Assembly (NCBI GenBank): GCA_937905835.1
Contig: CALCXK010000119.1
Coordinates: forward strand, 1-53,266
Length of the DNA: 53,266 bases
Reading direction: 5' to 3'
From: an uncultured Ilumatobacter sp.
GTDB lineage: Bacteria; Actinomycetota; Acidimicrobiia; Acidimicrobiales; Ilumatobacteraceae
Every line of letters begins with the position of its first letter. Positions within the stretch are counted from its first letter, which is position 1. A program made the translations under genes and the position numbers. Below the pieces are notes generated by a model, which was given only the letters and a program-made list of their open reading frames with translations, made no database searches and was not told the DNA's origin. Shown one piece after another: positions 8,653 through 16,917 of this stretch.

Positions 8653-9248
8653 CTGGGCCAACCCGCCGTGACGTCGCTATCGCCGGCCATCAGGGTGGTG
8701 CCGACACCGCTCTGGCCGGGCTCGCCAGCGACGACGGCAACATTCGTGCCACCGCGTTGGGTGCCCTCGAGCGGCTCGGCGAACTGGCCGACGAGCAGCT
8801 GACAAAAGCATTCAGCGACGACGACCCTCGCGTCCGCCGCCGAGCCGCCGAGCTGGCCGCGACACATCCGTCGGTCGACCTCGTCCCGCTGCTCGCAGAC
8901 CACGACGTGAACGTGGTTGAGATGGCGGCGTGGACCGCAGGAGAACACGAATCAAATCGACCTGCAGTGCTCAACCGTCTGCTGGAACTGGCGCAAAGCG
9001 CCAAAGAATCGCTCGTGCGGGAGGCGTCCGTCGCAGCGCTCGGCGCAATCGGTGATCCAGCCGCCGTCGACGTGATCATCGCCGCCTGCAGCGACAAGCC
9101 CGCCGTCCGCCGCCGAGCCGTCCTGGCCCTGGCCCCCTTCGAGGGACCACAAGTAGAAGCCGCCATCGACCAGGCCTTAGAAGACCGCGACTGGCAAGTC
9201 AGACAAGCCGCCGAAGATTTACGAAGAGCCCAAGCCCGACCCGACTGA
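8649..9248 (+). CDS. HEAT-repeat protein
   Basis: A 199-residue protein made almost entirely of about 30-residue helical repeats with the HEAT/PBS-lyase pattern, for example DDGNIRATALGALERLGEL, DPRVRRRAAELAATHP, SLVREASVAALGAIGDPAAV and DRDWQVRQAAEDLRRAQ. Such proteins are usually binding scaffolds without catalytic residues; the partner is unknown. It starts inside the stop of the small membrane protein gene (ATGA), and this coupling suggests the two products act together. The gene ends just before a hairpin shared with the convergent GNAT gene. Confidence 0.8.
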   Translation: MTGPTRRDVAIAGHQGGADTALAGLASDDGNIRATALGALERLGELADEQLTKAFSDDDPRVRRRAAELAATHPSVDLVPLLADHDVNVVEMAAWTAGEHESNRPAVLNRLLELAQSAKESLVREASVAALGAIGDPAAVDVIIAACSDKPAVRRRAVLALAPFEGPQVEAAIDQALEDRDWQVRQAAEDLRRAQARPD

Positions 9249-9273
9249 ACAGCTGCGAGGGCTGCCGCAGAGA

Positions 9274-9291
9274 TCGGGCGATCTGGCCCGA
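9274..9291. terminator. Hairpin between convergent HEAT and GNAT genes
   Basis: TCGGGC (9274-9279) and GCCCGA (9286-9291) form a perfect 6-bp stem around a GATCTG loop between the two stop codons. It is followed by CTTAGAG on the plus strand, so a bidirectional terminator is likely. Confidence 0.5.
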
Positions 9292-9292
9292 C

Positions 9293-9763
9293 TTAGAGTT
9301 TGAAGCGGTAGACGTTGGTGGTGCGGGCTTCGAACCCGATGCGCTGGTAGAGGCGGTTGGCCGTTTCGCGTGACGGCCGGCTGGTGAGGCTGACGTCTTT
9401 CGCTCCGCGTGCTTGAGCTTCGGCGAGTGCAGCTTCGTTCAGCTTGCGCCCGACTCCGTGGCCCCGTGCGGCATCGTCAACGACCACATCTTCGATCCAC
9501 GACTTGAGGCCGGTCGGGATGCGGTAGAAGGCCAGCGTCAGGCTGCCGACGATCGTTCCGTCGACACGGGCAATGAACAGCACCGTGTCGTCGCCATGCA
9601 CGACCAGACCCAGTTGATCGGCGTCTGGCGCCGGCGACGACGACGAAAGCTGCGGAATCAGACGGGCGAATGCTGCAACCAACTCGTCGTCGACAAGAGC
9701 GGCCGCTTCGATTGTCACCGAAGTATCGGCGCCAGCTACTGAGGAGTCGTTGAAGTCGCTCAC
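9293..9763 (-). CDS. GNAT-family N-acetyltransferase
   Basis: 156 residues from GTG 9763. It carries the GNAT core: strand SLTLAFYRIPTG, strand IEDVVVDDAARGHGVGRKL with the acetyl-CoA-binding R-G-x-G-V-G-R loop, and the late motif ANRLYQRIGFEART. The acceptor substrate cannot be deduced. A longer frame reaches back to 9829 but would run into the divergent PAC2 gene, so GTG 9763 (VSDFNDSS) is preferred. A TACCGT hexamer lies 9 bp upstream. Confidence 0.85.
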   Translation of the reverse strand: MSDFNDSSVAGADTSVTIEAAALVDDELVAAFARLIPQLSSSSPAPDADQLGLVVHGDDTVLFIARVDGTIVGSLTLAFYRIPTGLKSWIEDVVVDDAARGHGVGRKLNEAALAEAQARGAKDVSLTSRPSRETANRLYQRIGFEARTTNVYRFKL

Positions 9764-9776
9764 GGTCCAAGGACGG

Positions 9777-9782
9777 TAGCGT
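9777..9782 (+). promoter_or_regulatory. -10 element TAGCGT, leaderless start of PAC2 gene
   Basis: TAGCGT ends 7 bp before GTG 9790. The same hexamer with the same spacing precedes the NUDIX, HemQ and MFS genes in this window. Confidence 0.55.
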
Positions 9783-9789
9783 GGAAACC

Positions 9790-10653
9790 GTGGGGTCCGA
9801 GCACGTTCGCTGGCAGAAGCAACCGTCATTGACGCGACCTGTTCTGATCGCCGGGTTCACCGGCTGGAATGACGCCGGTGATGCCGCGTCAAGCGCCTTA
9901 CGAACGATGATCGAAGCATGGGGTGCCGAGGCGATCGCTGAGATCGACCCTGAGCCGTTCACCGACTTCGCCACGGTGCGCCCACAAATCAAACTCGACA
10001 GCGACAACCAGCGCAGCATCGTGTGGCCGACTGTCGGCGTCTGGTCGGTCTCAGTGCCTGGCACCGATGTGATCTTGGTGCTCGGCCCCGAACCCGCCTT
10101 GCGGTGGCGCTCCTTCTCCGAACAGGTCCTCGGCATCTGTGAGACGTTCGGCGTCACCATGGCGATCTCGTTGGGTGCATTACTCGCCGACGTCCCGCAC
10201 TCGCGGCCAGTACCCCTCATCGGAACCGCCACCGACGAGGGGCTCATCGAGCGGTTCGAGCTCCAGCGATCCGAATACGAAGGGCCGACCGGCATCGTCG
10301 GTGTCCTCCATGATCAGTTGCACCGAGCCGGCCTTGCCACCGCCTCACTCTGGGCAGCAATTCCAGGTTACGCATCCCAGGTGCCGTCGCCGAAGGCTGC
10401 GTCGGCATTGGTCGAACGGGCCTGCAACATGATCGGCACTCCCGCCCCGCTGCAGCTGCTCGCAGCCGGCGCTGCCGACTATGAAGCCCATGTGGCCGCG
10501 TTGATCGGCGACGACGACGACATGATCGAGTACCTGACTCGACTCGAAGAAATCTCCGACGATTCAGCCGACGACGAACTCGTCGCGGCCGAACCGGTTG
10601 ACCCTGAAGGTCTGGTCAACGAAGTCGAACAGTTTCTTCGCGAACAAGACTGA
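9790..10653 (+). CDS. PAC2 family protein
   Basis: About 287 residues of the PAC2 family, named after proteasome assembly chaperone 2. The family signature begins at RPVLIAGFTGWNDAGDAAS and continues with the central sheet motif GTDVILVLGPEPALRWRSF and MAISLGALLADVPHSRPVP. Actinobacterial members occur in proteasome-bearing genomes, but their substrate or partner is not settled. The C-terminus is acidic (EEISDDSADDELVAAEP). GTG 9790 is preferred over GTG 9781 because TAGCGT lies exactly 7 bp before it. The gene stands alone and converges on the NUDIX gene. Confidence 0.85.
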   Translation: MGSEHVRWQKQPSLTRPVLIAGFTGWNDAGDAASSALRTMIEAWGAEAIAEIDPEPFTDFATVRPQIKLDSDNQRSIVWPTVGVWSVSVPGTDVILVLGPEPALRWRSFSEQVLGICETFGVTMAISLGALLADVPHSRPVPLIGTATDEGLIERFELQRSEYEGPTGIVGVLHDQLHRAGLATASLWAAIPGYASQVPSPKAASALVERACNMIGTPAPLQLLAAGAADYEAHVAALIGDDDDMIEYLTRLEEISDDSADDELVAAEPVDPEGLVNEVEQFLREQD

Positions 10654-10694
10654 GTTGCTCACAACGACGGCCCGATACCGATCGCCGCGCCGTA

Positions 10695-11405
10695 TCAGGT
10701 TCGCCAGATGGGGTCGCGAACCTCATCGAAGGTTGCCGGGGCTGGCACCCCGTTGATGGCGTCGAACGCCATGTCGCCCCACCAGCCAGCACCAGCGGTG
10801 GCCTCGGGGAGTTGGCCCTGCGCGAACCAGCCGACGTCGCCGGTCTCAAGCGGGTGCGGATCCAACGACCCGCCCGTTGCACGGCAGTGAAAAAGCAGCA
10901 TGTACATCCCGAATCGGCTGAAGCCCATGCGTTGGCCATCGACCACGCCGAGCAACCGAGTCGGCTCGCACTCGATGCCGGTCTCTTCGTACACCTCTTT
11001 CACCGCCACCTCAGCGGGCGAGTAGCCAACGTCGGCCCAGCCGGTGGGATACAGCCAGACACCGGAATCCTTGCGTTGAACCAGCAGTATCTCGCCGTCG
11101 TCGTTACCGACAATCGCGCCTACTGCAACCTTTGGCGTGACGTAGCCCGGTACGCCCTCGCCGATCGACTCGACCCATTCGCCTACGAACTCGTCGCGAG
11201 CGGTATCCGACCCAGAAACACCTGCCGCTGCGGCCTTGATGTCGCTGGCGACGTGCAGCACCTCTTCGAAGCGTTCACGTTCGTACAGGCTTTCGGTAAA
11301 GCCCATCCCTGTTCGGGCAATACCGGCGAGAGTTTCGCTCCAACGCGCCAGATCCGATGCCATTGCGGGGCTCACTGCGCCACCGTCAGACTTGTCGCTA
11401 CTCAC
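10695..11405 (-). CDS. NUDIX hydrolase
   Basis: About 236 residues. An N-terminal helical region (about 1-80, LARWSETLAGIARTG...) resembles the accessory domain in YjhB-like NUDIX proteins; the NUDIX fold follows. The Nudix box reads GWADVGYSPAEVAVKEVYEETGI, in which the first conserved Glu of GX5E is Tyr and the Arg of REUXEE is Lys, while the metal-binding EE pair is kept. Such enzymes hydrolyse nucleoside diphosphates linked to another group; the substrate is unknown. The start is placed at GTG 11405 because TAGCGT lies 7 bp upstream; GTG 11414 is an in-frame alternative. Confidence 0.85.
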   Translation of the reverse strand: MSSDKSDGGAVSPAMASDLARWSETLAGIARTGMGFTESLYERERFEEVLHVASDIKAAAAGVSGSDTARDEFVGEWVESIGEGVPGYVTPKVAVGAIVGNDDGEILLVQRKDSGVWLYPTGWADVGYSPAEVAVKEVYEETGIECEPTRLLGVVDGQRMGFSRFGMYMLLFHCRATGGSLDPHPLETGDVGWFAQGQLPEATAGAGWWGDMAFDAINGVPAPATFDEVRDPIWRT

Positions 11406-11412
11406 GTGGTGC

Positions 11413-11418
11413 ACGCTA
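11413..11418 (-). promoter_or_regulatory. -10 element TAGCGT, leaderless start of NUDIX gene
   Basis: TAGCGT on the minus strand ends 7 bp before GTG 11405. It selects that start over the in-frame GTG at 11414, which overlaps the hexamer. Confidence 0.5.
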
Positions 11419-11464
11419 CGTCATCAACACGGGTGCGGGAGGTTCGTGCCCACCAGAGCGAAAC

Positions 11465-13798
11465 TCAGGTGACAGCGTGCAGCAGCGCCCGCTGGATTTC
11501 TTTGCGGTGAAACTTGTCGGTGACGAGTTCGCCCGCCGACGTGCGGACATAGAACGTGTCGACGACCTCAATGCCGATGGTCTGCACCGTGGCATGACGG
11601 ATATCGAGGCCGAGTTCGCCGATCGCCTTCGTGATCTGATGGAGAATCCCAATCTTTGTGACCGCACGAACTTCGATCACCGTTGCGTTGCTGGAGGCTC
11701 CATCGTGGAACACCACCCTGGGCGGCTCCGGCTGCTGCGCCTGGGTCCGGCGACGACGCCGGTAGGTCTTGGCGCGTTCGACCAGCCGCGACTCGATCGC
11801 CAACTGGTGAGCGAGTGCGCGACCGAGGTCAGTCTTCAGCGTGCGCCAGGCGATCCCATCTGCAGGGAGGATAATTCGAAACTCTGATACCGCCATGCCC
11901 TGCTCATCGGAGTGCGCCCGAGCAGTGAGCACGTCGAGACCGTGCAGCGACAGCACGCCAGCAACCTGGCTGAACGTACCGGCCGAGTCGGGACTGACCA
12001 CCGTGATGACGTCATCCTTGCGATGCAGAGCGATCTCGCCGGCTGCCATCAGCATCAGCGTGCTGGCATCGGGAAACAGGCTCCAGGTCACCTCGGTGAC
12101 GTCGCCGCCACCGAGCACGTGGCGCACACGAGCCGCCAGTTCGTTGACCAAGTCTTCTTTCCAGGAGCCCCATGCCGACGGGCCGGTGGCCAGTGAGTCG
12201 GCTTCGGTGAGAGCGTGCAACAGATCGAGTCGTTCGACCGAGCAAAGGGATTCCGCGACCTGGTTGATCGTGGCCTCGTCAGTGAGGTCACGACGGACAG
12301 CAACGTCGGGGAGTAGCAGGTGATGCTCCACCATGGCAACAAGGGTGTCGACGTCGGCGGTCGGGAACCCCAGCTTCGGACCGACCTGTCGGACCAACTC
12401 CATCCCGACGACCGTGTGATCGCCCGGGTAGCCCTTGCCGAGATCGTGGAATAATCCGCCGAGCACGAGGAGGTCAGGTCGCGCCACGCGGTCGACGAGT
12501 TGGGATGCATTGGCAGCGGTCTCCCAGAGATGTCGGTCGACGGTGAAGCGATGATAGGCATTGCGTTGCGGCCGAGATCGGTTCGGTTCCCACTCGGGAA
12601 GCAGCCGAGCGAACAACTCTCGCTGATCGAGCGCCTCGAGCACACGTATCGAACGGTGCCCTTCGAGGAGCAGTGCCACAAGTTGGGCCGTGGCGCCAAC
12701 GGGCCACGTTCCCGTCCACGGTTCGACCTCATCGTGCAGCCTGTCGAGCGTGCTGCGACCGATCCGGCAGTCGTTGCGGGCAGCGGCGACGGCTGCTTGC
12801 AGAACGAGCGTGGGGTCCGCGACCGGGTCAGCCGCATCGGCCAATTCGATCTCACCATTACGAAGCACGATCCCTGACGAGATCGCACGGTCTGGCAGGC
12901 GGTCAGCGATCGCGACTGATCGGCCCCAGTTCTCGTCGACGAGCCAGGCGATGGTGCGGCCAGCTGCGGCGATGTCGGCCATCAAGTCATCGGCATCGCT
13001 CCAGCCGCCGACGTGAGCCGTCGAGTCCTGATCTTCGAGGCGCAGGACATCGCCCGGTCGCCCGGTGGCACGATGGAGCGCGACTCGTGCACCCAGCAGA
13101 ACGTCATAGCAACGCTCGAGCTCCACGAGATCTTCGGGAAGAATCGACAGCCCACTCTGGTGAGCCCACACGAGCGACTGCACGTCGCGAAGGCCACCGT
13201 GCCCCAGCTTGAGATCGGGTTCGAGCCGATACGCCACGTCGCCCGCATTGTCTTGGCGTTCGCGCACTCGTGCACGCAGACCAGCCAAGAAGGTGCTGCT
13301 GTGTTTGTCCCAGCTGGCGCGCCCCTTGGTCGTCACTTCACCGGCGAGATCGCGGTCACCGGCGAGGAATCGAGCCGTGAGCAACGCCGTTGCAGAGTCC
13401 AGATCTGCACTGATGATCGTCAGCTGTTCCTTGACGGTGCGGACTGCGTGACCGACCTTGACGCCTGCGTCCCACAGCGGATACCAGAGCGCACTCGCCA
13501 CGGCCTCGACGGCGGATACGGCCTGCTTGCCTTTGAGGTCGTGGACGAGGAGCAGATCAAGGTCGCTCCAGGGAGCGAGCTCGCTGCGTCCGAACCCGCC
13601 AACAGCGAGCAATGCAAACCGACCCTGTGCAGGCGCGTGCGCACTGACCGCTGCCGTGAACACCGAACGAACCCAGTCGTCAGTGATGACAGCGAGTAAC
13701 TCGCAGTACGCCGCCCCGCCGTTGCGGAGTTCGCCAAAGTGCGCAGCAGCCGCTGCATCGAGATGGCCCTGCCGGCTGCCCGGCAACGGCGGCGTCAC
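11465..13798 (-). CDS. glnD: [Protein-PII] uridylyltransferase/uridylyl-removing enzyme
   Basis: A 777-residue bifunctional nitrogen sensor that adds or removes a nucleotide on PII signalling proteins according to glutamine level. The nucleotidyltransferase motif GGFGRSELAPWSDLDLL lies at residues 67-83, with metal-binding Asp79 and Asp81. The HD hydrolase domain carries FHDLGKGYPGDHT (His451, Asp452). Two ACT domains follow, starting with ITVVSPDSAGTFSQVAGVL and ending with the TVIEVRAVTKIGILHQITKAI unit, which bind glutamine. Actinobacterial homologues act on GlnK, sometimes by adenylylation. GTG 13798 overlaps the stop of the preceding tiny ORF as GTGA. No PII gene or amtB is in the window. 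Confidence 0.95.
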   Translation of the reverse strand: MTPPLPGSRQGHLDAAAAAHFGELRNGGAAYCELLAVITDDWVRSVFTAAVSAHAPAQGRFALLAVGGFGRSELAPWSDLDLLLVHDLKGKQAVSAVEAVASALWYPLWDAGVKVGHAVRTVKEQLTIISADLDSATALLTARFLAGDRDLAGEVTTKGRASWDKHSSTFLAGLRARVRERQDNAGDVAYRLEPDLKLGHGGLRDVQSLVWAHQSGLSILPEDLVELERCYDVLLGARVALHRATGRPGDVLRLEDQDSTAHVGGWSDADDLMADIAAAGRTIAWLVDENWGRSVAIADRLPDRAISSGIVLRNGEIELADAADPVADPTLVLQAAVAAARNDCRIGRSTLDRLHDEVEPWTGTWPVGATAQLVALLLEGHRSIRVLEALDQRELFARLLPEWEPNRSRPQRNAYHRFTVDRHLWETAANASQLVDRVARPDLLVLGGLFHDLGKGYPGDHTVVGMELVRQVGPKLGFPTADVDTLVAMVEHHLLLPDVAVRRDLTDEATINQVAESLCSVERLDLLHALTEADSLATGPSAWGSWKEDLVNELAARVRHVLGGGDVTEVTWSLFPDASTLMLMAAGEIALHRKDDVITVVSPDSAGTFSQVAGVLSLHGLDVLTARAHSDEQGMAVSEFRIILPADGIAWRTLKTDLGRALAHQLAIESRLVERAKTYRRRRRTQAQQPEPPRVVFHDGASSNATVIEVRAVTKIGILHQITKAIGELGLDIRHATVQTIGIEVVDTFYVRTSAGELVTDKFHRKEIQRALLHAVT

Positions 13799-13911
13799 TT
13801 GACCTCGACGACGAGGGCGGCCAGGCGAATACCGTCTTTGTCGGAAGTGGCTTCGATGAGGAGGTTGCCTTCTGGAGCGTCGATCCTCAGATCATATGCG
13901 TCGATGTCCAT
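13795..13911 (-). CDS. Tiny ORF coupled to glnD
   Basis: A 38-residue frame from ATG 13911 (MDIDAYDLRIDAPEG..., ending ALVVEVK). Its TGA overlaps the GTG of glnD by the 4-bp GTGA typical of translational coupling, which is the main evidence that it is expressed. The composition is acidic and amphipathic, like a small beta-rich fold. Coding-like sequence extends about 20 codons further upstream without a canonical start, so the product may be longer. I do not recognise a family. It may serve mainly to control glnD translation. Confidence 0.5.
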   Translation of the reverse strand: MDIDAYDLRIDAPEGNLLIEATSDKDGIRLAALVVEVK

Positions 13912-13994
13912 TCCGAAGTCGTTGTCGTCGGAAGGAAATCCGGGCAGACGAAACGTTGCCGGCCTGGTGCCCGATCTGACGGCCCCCGCTCTTC

Positions 13995-14000
13995 TACTGT
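13995..14000 (+). promoter_or_regulatory. -10 element TACTGT, leaderless start of lipoprotein gene
   Basis: TACTGT ends 7 bp before ATG 14008. It supports that ATG over the in-frame GTG at 13999, which overlaps the hexamer. Confidence 0.55.
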
Positions 14001-14007
14001 GCAACCC

Positions 14008-15261
14008 ATGAGTCAGACAGCGCAACGCATCGTTGGCGTCGCGTGTGCAATGGCCACCCTGGCCGCGGCCTGCACCGGTGGCGATGGCAGCGCCCCTGAA
14101 ACCATTGTTCCTGCTCCGACCACGACGACCACGCCGCAACGGTCGAGTGACGGCCAGCTCACGATCGGCCTACTCCTGCCATCCTCGGACCCCGTCATGG
14201 GCCAGGGCCTCATCAAGGCGGCGAACACTGCTGTCGAACGAATCAACGAAGCCGGTGGAGTGATCGGCCGCCCCGTTCGAATCGTCGAACAGAGCGAAGG
14301 GCTCGGCGACGGCGGTGCAGCTGGTGTTGCAGCACTCCTCGCAAGCAACCCGCAAATCGATGCCGTGGTCGGCCCGGCATCTTCACTCACGGCGCTCAAC
14401 GAACTCGACACGCTCGTGTCGGCCGGAGTGATGTCGTGCTCTCCAACTGCAACAGCTTTGGCGCTCGACGACTTCCCCGACAACGGACTCTTCTTTCGCA
14501 CCGCGCCGAGTGATTCCTTGCAGGCGCTGGCGATCGCCGATCTGGCCCAACGAACAGGCGTCCAGAACATCGCCGTCGCCCATGTCGACGACGTCTACGG
14601 CCGACCCTTCGCCGAAGCTGTCAGCGATGCCCTCTCTGAAGGCACCCGGACAGTCACCACCTATCCGTTCGTTCGCGGCGATGGAATTGAAGGCGTCGCA
14701 CAAGACCTCGTCGAGTCAGGGGCACGGGTCGTGGTCGTACTCGCTGGCAACGACGACGGCACCGCCTTCCTCGAGGCTTTGAGTAGGACCAACTTCGGCT
14801 CGCTCATCGACGTCATCGTGAACGATCAGTTTCGGGATCCGGCCGGGGCACAGCGCATCGAAACACTCGACCCCAGCCTACGCGATCGCATCCGTGGCGT
14901 GGCACCTCAAGCTCAGTCAGCCGATGAAGACCGGCCGTTTGACCCGCCCGGCCTGTTCGCAGCGAACGCCTTCGACTGCGTGAACCTCATTGCGCTCGCC
15001 GTCGACCTGGTCGGCACAGACGACCCATCGGTGTTCTCCGCACAGATTCCGGCGTTGACGACTCGCGGCCGGGTGTGCCGATCGTTCGACGAGTGTAAAA
15101 GCCTCCTCGATGAGAGCTTAAACATCAACTACAACGGGCCCGACGGAATCACCGAGTTGCTCGTCGTCGGCCACCCGGCACGGGCACGCTTCGACGTGTT
15201 CGCGTTCGATGAGACCGGCCGTGGCGTGTTCGAGCAGTCGATCGTCGCCTCGCGCCTCTGA
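14008..15261 (+). CDS. ABC transporter substrate-binding lipoprotein (Peripla_BP_6-like)
   Basis: 417 residues. It begins with a lipoprotein signal (hydrophobic residues 8-21, lipobox LAAAC with Cys22), then a Thr-rich spacer (APTTTTTPQRSS). The body matches branched-chain amino acid/amide-type binding proteins: LTIGLLLPSSDPVMGQG at the first strand, ERINEAGGVIGRPVRIV, then DAVVGPASSLTALNEL and NIAVAHVDDVYGRPFAEAV in the second lobe. It should be anchored outside the membrane and bind a small polar ligand. No permease or ATPase gene lies nearby, so it may serve a distant transporter or act as a sensor. Confidence 0.85.
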   Translation: MSQTAQRIVGVACAMATLAAACTGGDGSAPETIVPAPTTTTTPQRSSDGQLTIGLLLPSSDPVMGQGLIKAANTAVERINEAGGVIGRPVRIVEQSEGLGDGGAAGVAALLASNPQIDAVVGPASSLTALNELDTLVSAGVMSCSPTATALALDDFPDNGLFFRTAPSDSLQALAIADLAQRTGVQNIAVAHVDDVYGRPFAEAVSDALSEGTRTVTTYPFVRGDGIEGVAQDLVESGARVVVVLAGNDDGTAFLEALSRTNFGSLIDVIVNDQFRDPAGAQRIETLDPSLRDRIRGVAPQAQSADEDRPFDPPGLFAANAFDCVNLIALAVDLVGTDDPSVFSAQIPALTTRGRVCRSFDECKSLLDESLNINYNGPDGITELLVVGHPARARFDVFAFDETGRGVFEQSIVASRL

Positions 15262-15286
15262 CTCGCAGAGGCGCTGACAGCGTCAG
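15254..15286. terminator. Two hairpins between convergent lipoprotein and hemQ genes
   Basis: GCCTCTG (15254-15260) pairs with CAGAGGC (15266-15272) around ACTCG, and CTGAC (15274-15278) pairs with GTCAG (15282-15286) around AGC. The first stem includes the lipoprotein stop codon. They lie between converging genes and probably terminate both. Confidence 0.55.
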
Positions 15287-15287
15287 A

Positions 15288-15941
15288 TCAGAAAATATTC
15301 TCGATGTACTCGAGGTAGCCGACGTAGAAGGCGCCAAACTCGCCATACAGGGCCGAGCCCTCGTCGAAGCGCATCGTGTACACGACCTCTTTCACGACGT
15401 CGGGGCTCTTGGCGAAGAGCGTGACACCCCACTCGAAGTCGTCGAGGCCGGTGGAGCCAGAGATGACCTGAGCGACCTTGCCGGCGAATTGGCGGCCACT
15501 CTTGCCGTGCTCCATCATCATCTCGTAACGACGCTCGAACGGCGTGGCAAACCAGTTGGCGCCCTGCTCACGCTTCTTGCTCATCGGGTAGAAGCAAAAG
15601 GCGTTGAGGCCCTCTGGCGGAATCGTCGGGGTGAGCCGACCGCGCAACATCTCGTCGGGCATGCCCTTCGTGTACTCCGAGATCTCGGTGATCGAGACGT
15701 AACTGTCGACGATGTCGAGGCCCGCCTGCTGGAGCTCGGTTTGCAGCCGACGCAGTGTGCGCCAATCGGCGCAGAGCGCCATGAACCCCACGTCAGACTT
15801 GTGCCCGAGCATCGCAGCGGTAATCACTTGACAGTCGGCTGCTTCTGCTGACTTGACCGCCGCGACGACCGCTTCTCGATCGAGGGTCGGGGTCAATTTG
15901 CCAAAGAGATGAACGACGCTGAGACCTTGCTCCATCAACAT
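15288..15941 (-). CDS. hemQ: Coproheme decarboxylase (HemQ/ChdC)
   Basis: 217 residues from ATG 15941. It is a chlorite-dismutase-fold enzyme that oxidatively decarboxylates two propionates of coproheme III to make heme b in the coproporphyrin-dependent pathway of Gram-positive bacteria. The conserved FYPMSKKR segment (Tyr118, Met120) matches the catalytic Tyr-Pro-Met of characterised enzymes. His145 in MMMEHGKSGR is the expected proximal heme ligand. The C-terminal WGVTLFAKSPDVVKEVVY motif is typical. The start is chosen because TAGCGT lies 7 bp before this ATG; GTG 15950 and ATG 15935 are alternatives. Heme from this route would supply the cytochromes encoded later in the window. Confidence 0.92.
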   Translation of the reverse strand: MLMEQGLSVVHLFGKLTPTLDREAVVAAVKSAEAADCQVITAAMLGHKSDVGFMALCADWRTLRRLQTELQQAGLDIVDSYVSITEISEYTKGMPDEMLRGRLTPTIPPEGLNAFCFYPMSKKREQGANWFATPFERRYEMMMEHGKSGRQFAGKVAQVISGSTGLDDFEWGVTLFAKSPDVVKEVVYTMRFDEGSALYGEFGAFYVGYLEYIENIF

Positions 15942-15948
15942 ATGAACC

Positions 15949-15954
15949 ACGCTA
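15949..15954 (-). promoter_or_regulatory. -10 element TAGCGT, leaderless start of hemQ
   Basis: TAGCGT on the minus strand ends 7 bp before ATG 15941. It overlaps and so argues against the in-frame GTG at 15950. Confidence 0.55.
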
Positions 15955-15998
15955 CTGGCGAATCGGCGCCCCCGGCTTCGGCCCGACGAACCAGATGA

Positions 15999-16823
15999 TC
16001 AGAGCCGTTCAGGTGCGTAAACGTTGAACGTGGCACCACGAACAAAGCCTGCAAGCAGCAGGTTCGCTCGACGTGCGGCGTCGACGGCCAACGCTGTCGG
16101 TGCACTCACTGCGACGACTGCGCTGAAACCTGCCGCCCATGCCTTCTGCACCATCTCGATGCTGGCCCGGCCGCTGACGAAGAGCCCGAACTGCTCGTCG
16201 CTCTGAGACGGCAGCATGTGGGCAGGGTCGAGCAACATCGAACCGATGACCTTGTCGACAGCGTTGTGGCGGCCGACATCCTCGCGCATCAGCAGAACCT
16301 CGCCAGATCGGCTGAACGCTGCAGCGGCGTGGACCGAGCCTGTCCGGGCGAACAGCCCCTGGTCGCCGAGCACCCGGTCGGGCATCGATGCAATCACGTC
16401 GAGATCGAACGCTTCGCTCGATGGAATTGGCGTGAGCCGGGCACAGAGGTCGTCGAGTTGTTCACTTCCGCACCATCCGCAACTGGACGACACGTTGCCG
16501 AGGCGTGGAGTCGGCTTGGGGGCACGACCACCGGTCTCGACCCTGACGATGTTGAACTCGCCGTCGACAGCATCCCTGTCGACGCAGTAACGAACGCCGA
16601 TGATCGAGGCGCCACCGAGCAGTCCTTCGGTATGGCAAAACCCGGCCGCCAACTCGTAGTCGTTGCCGGGTGTGCGCATCGTTGTGGCGATCAGCGTTCC
16701 GTCGAGCTGGATCGACATGGGCTCCTCGACGATCAGTTCGTCAGGGCTGCGCTGTAAATGACGAGCTTCGCCGACGCCGGTCACTTTCGTGACGAGCATG
16801 CGCTCGGAGCGACGACGTGCCAT
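15999..16823 (-). CDS. fdhD: Formate dehydrogenase accessory sulfurtransferase FdhD
   Basis: A 274-residue protein that delivers sulfur to the molybdenum/tungsten cofactor of formate dehydrogenases. Residues 31-66 carry EEPMSIQLDG and TPGNDYELAAGFCHTEGLL. The Cys pair that carries persulfide is Cys115 and Cys118 in SSCGWCGS. The later RTGSVHAAAAF and REDVGRHNAVDKVIG motifs form the cofactor-binding part. No formate dehydrogenase gene is present, so its client is elsewhere. ATG 16823 has TAGTCT 6 bp upstream. It is divergent from the MFS gene. Confidence 0.93.
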   Translation of the reverse strand: MARRRSERMLVTKVTGVGEARHLQRSPDELIVEEPMSIQLDGTLIATTMRTPGNDYELAAGFCHTEGLLGGASIIGVRYCVDRDAVDGEFNIVRVETGGRAPKPTPRLGNVSSSCGWCGSEQLDDLCARLTPIPSSEAFDLDVIASMPDRVLGDQGLFARTGSVHAAAAFSRSGEVLLMREDVGRHNAVDKVIGSMLLDPAHMLPSQSDEQFGLFVSGRASIEMVQKAWAAGFSAVVAVSAPTALAVDAARRANLLLAGFVRGATFNVYAPERL

Positions 16824-16829
16824 GCATGC

Positions 16830-16835
16830 AGACTA
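16830..16835 (-). promoter_or_regulatory. -10 element TAGTCT, leaderless start of fdhD
   Basis: TAGTCT on the minus strand ends 6 bp before ATG 16823. Confidence 0.5.
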
Positions 16836-16904
16836 CGCGCAAGGTTCGACCGACGGGCCCCGACTGAGCCGGCGGTCGCGTCGCTGCGAGTCCGCCATGT
16901 GCAA

Positions 16905-16910
16905 TAGCGT
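16905..16910 (+). promoter_or_regulatory. -10 element TAGCGT, leaderless start of MFS gene
   Basis: TAGCGT ends 7 bp before ATG 16918 and supports it over the upstream in-frame ATGs at 16897 and 16789. Confidence 0.55.
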
Positions 16911-16917
16911 CGGCGAC

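Noticed and set aside
15999..16823. Nearby formate dehydrogenase operon expected from fdhD
   Set aside because: Neighbouring genes are HemQ and an MFS transporter; no molybdopterin oxidoreductase other than the NuoG relic is present.
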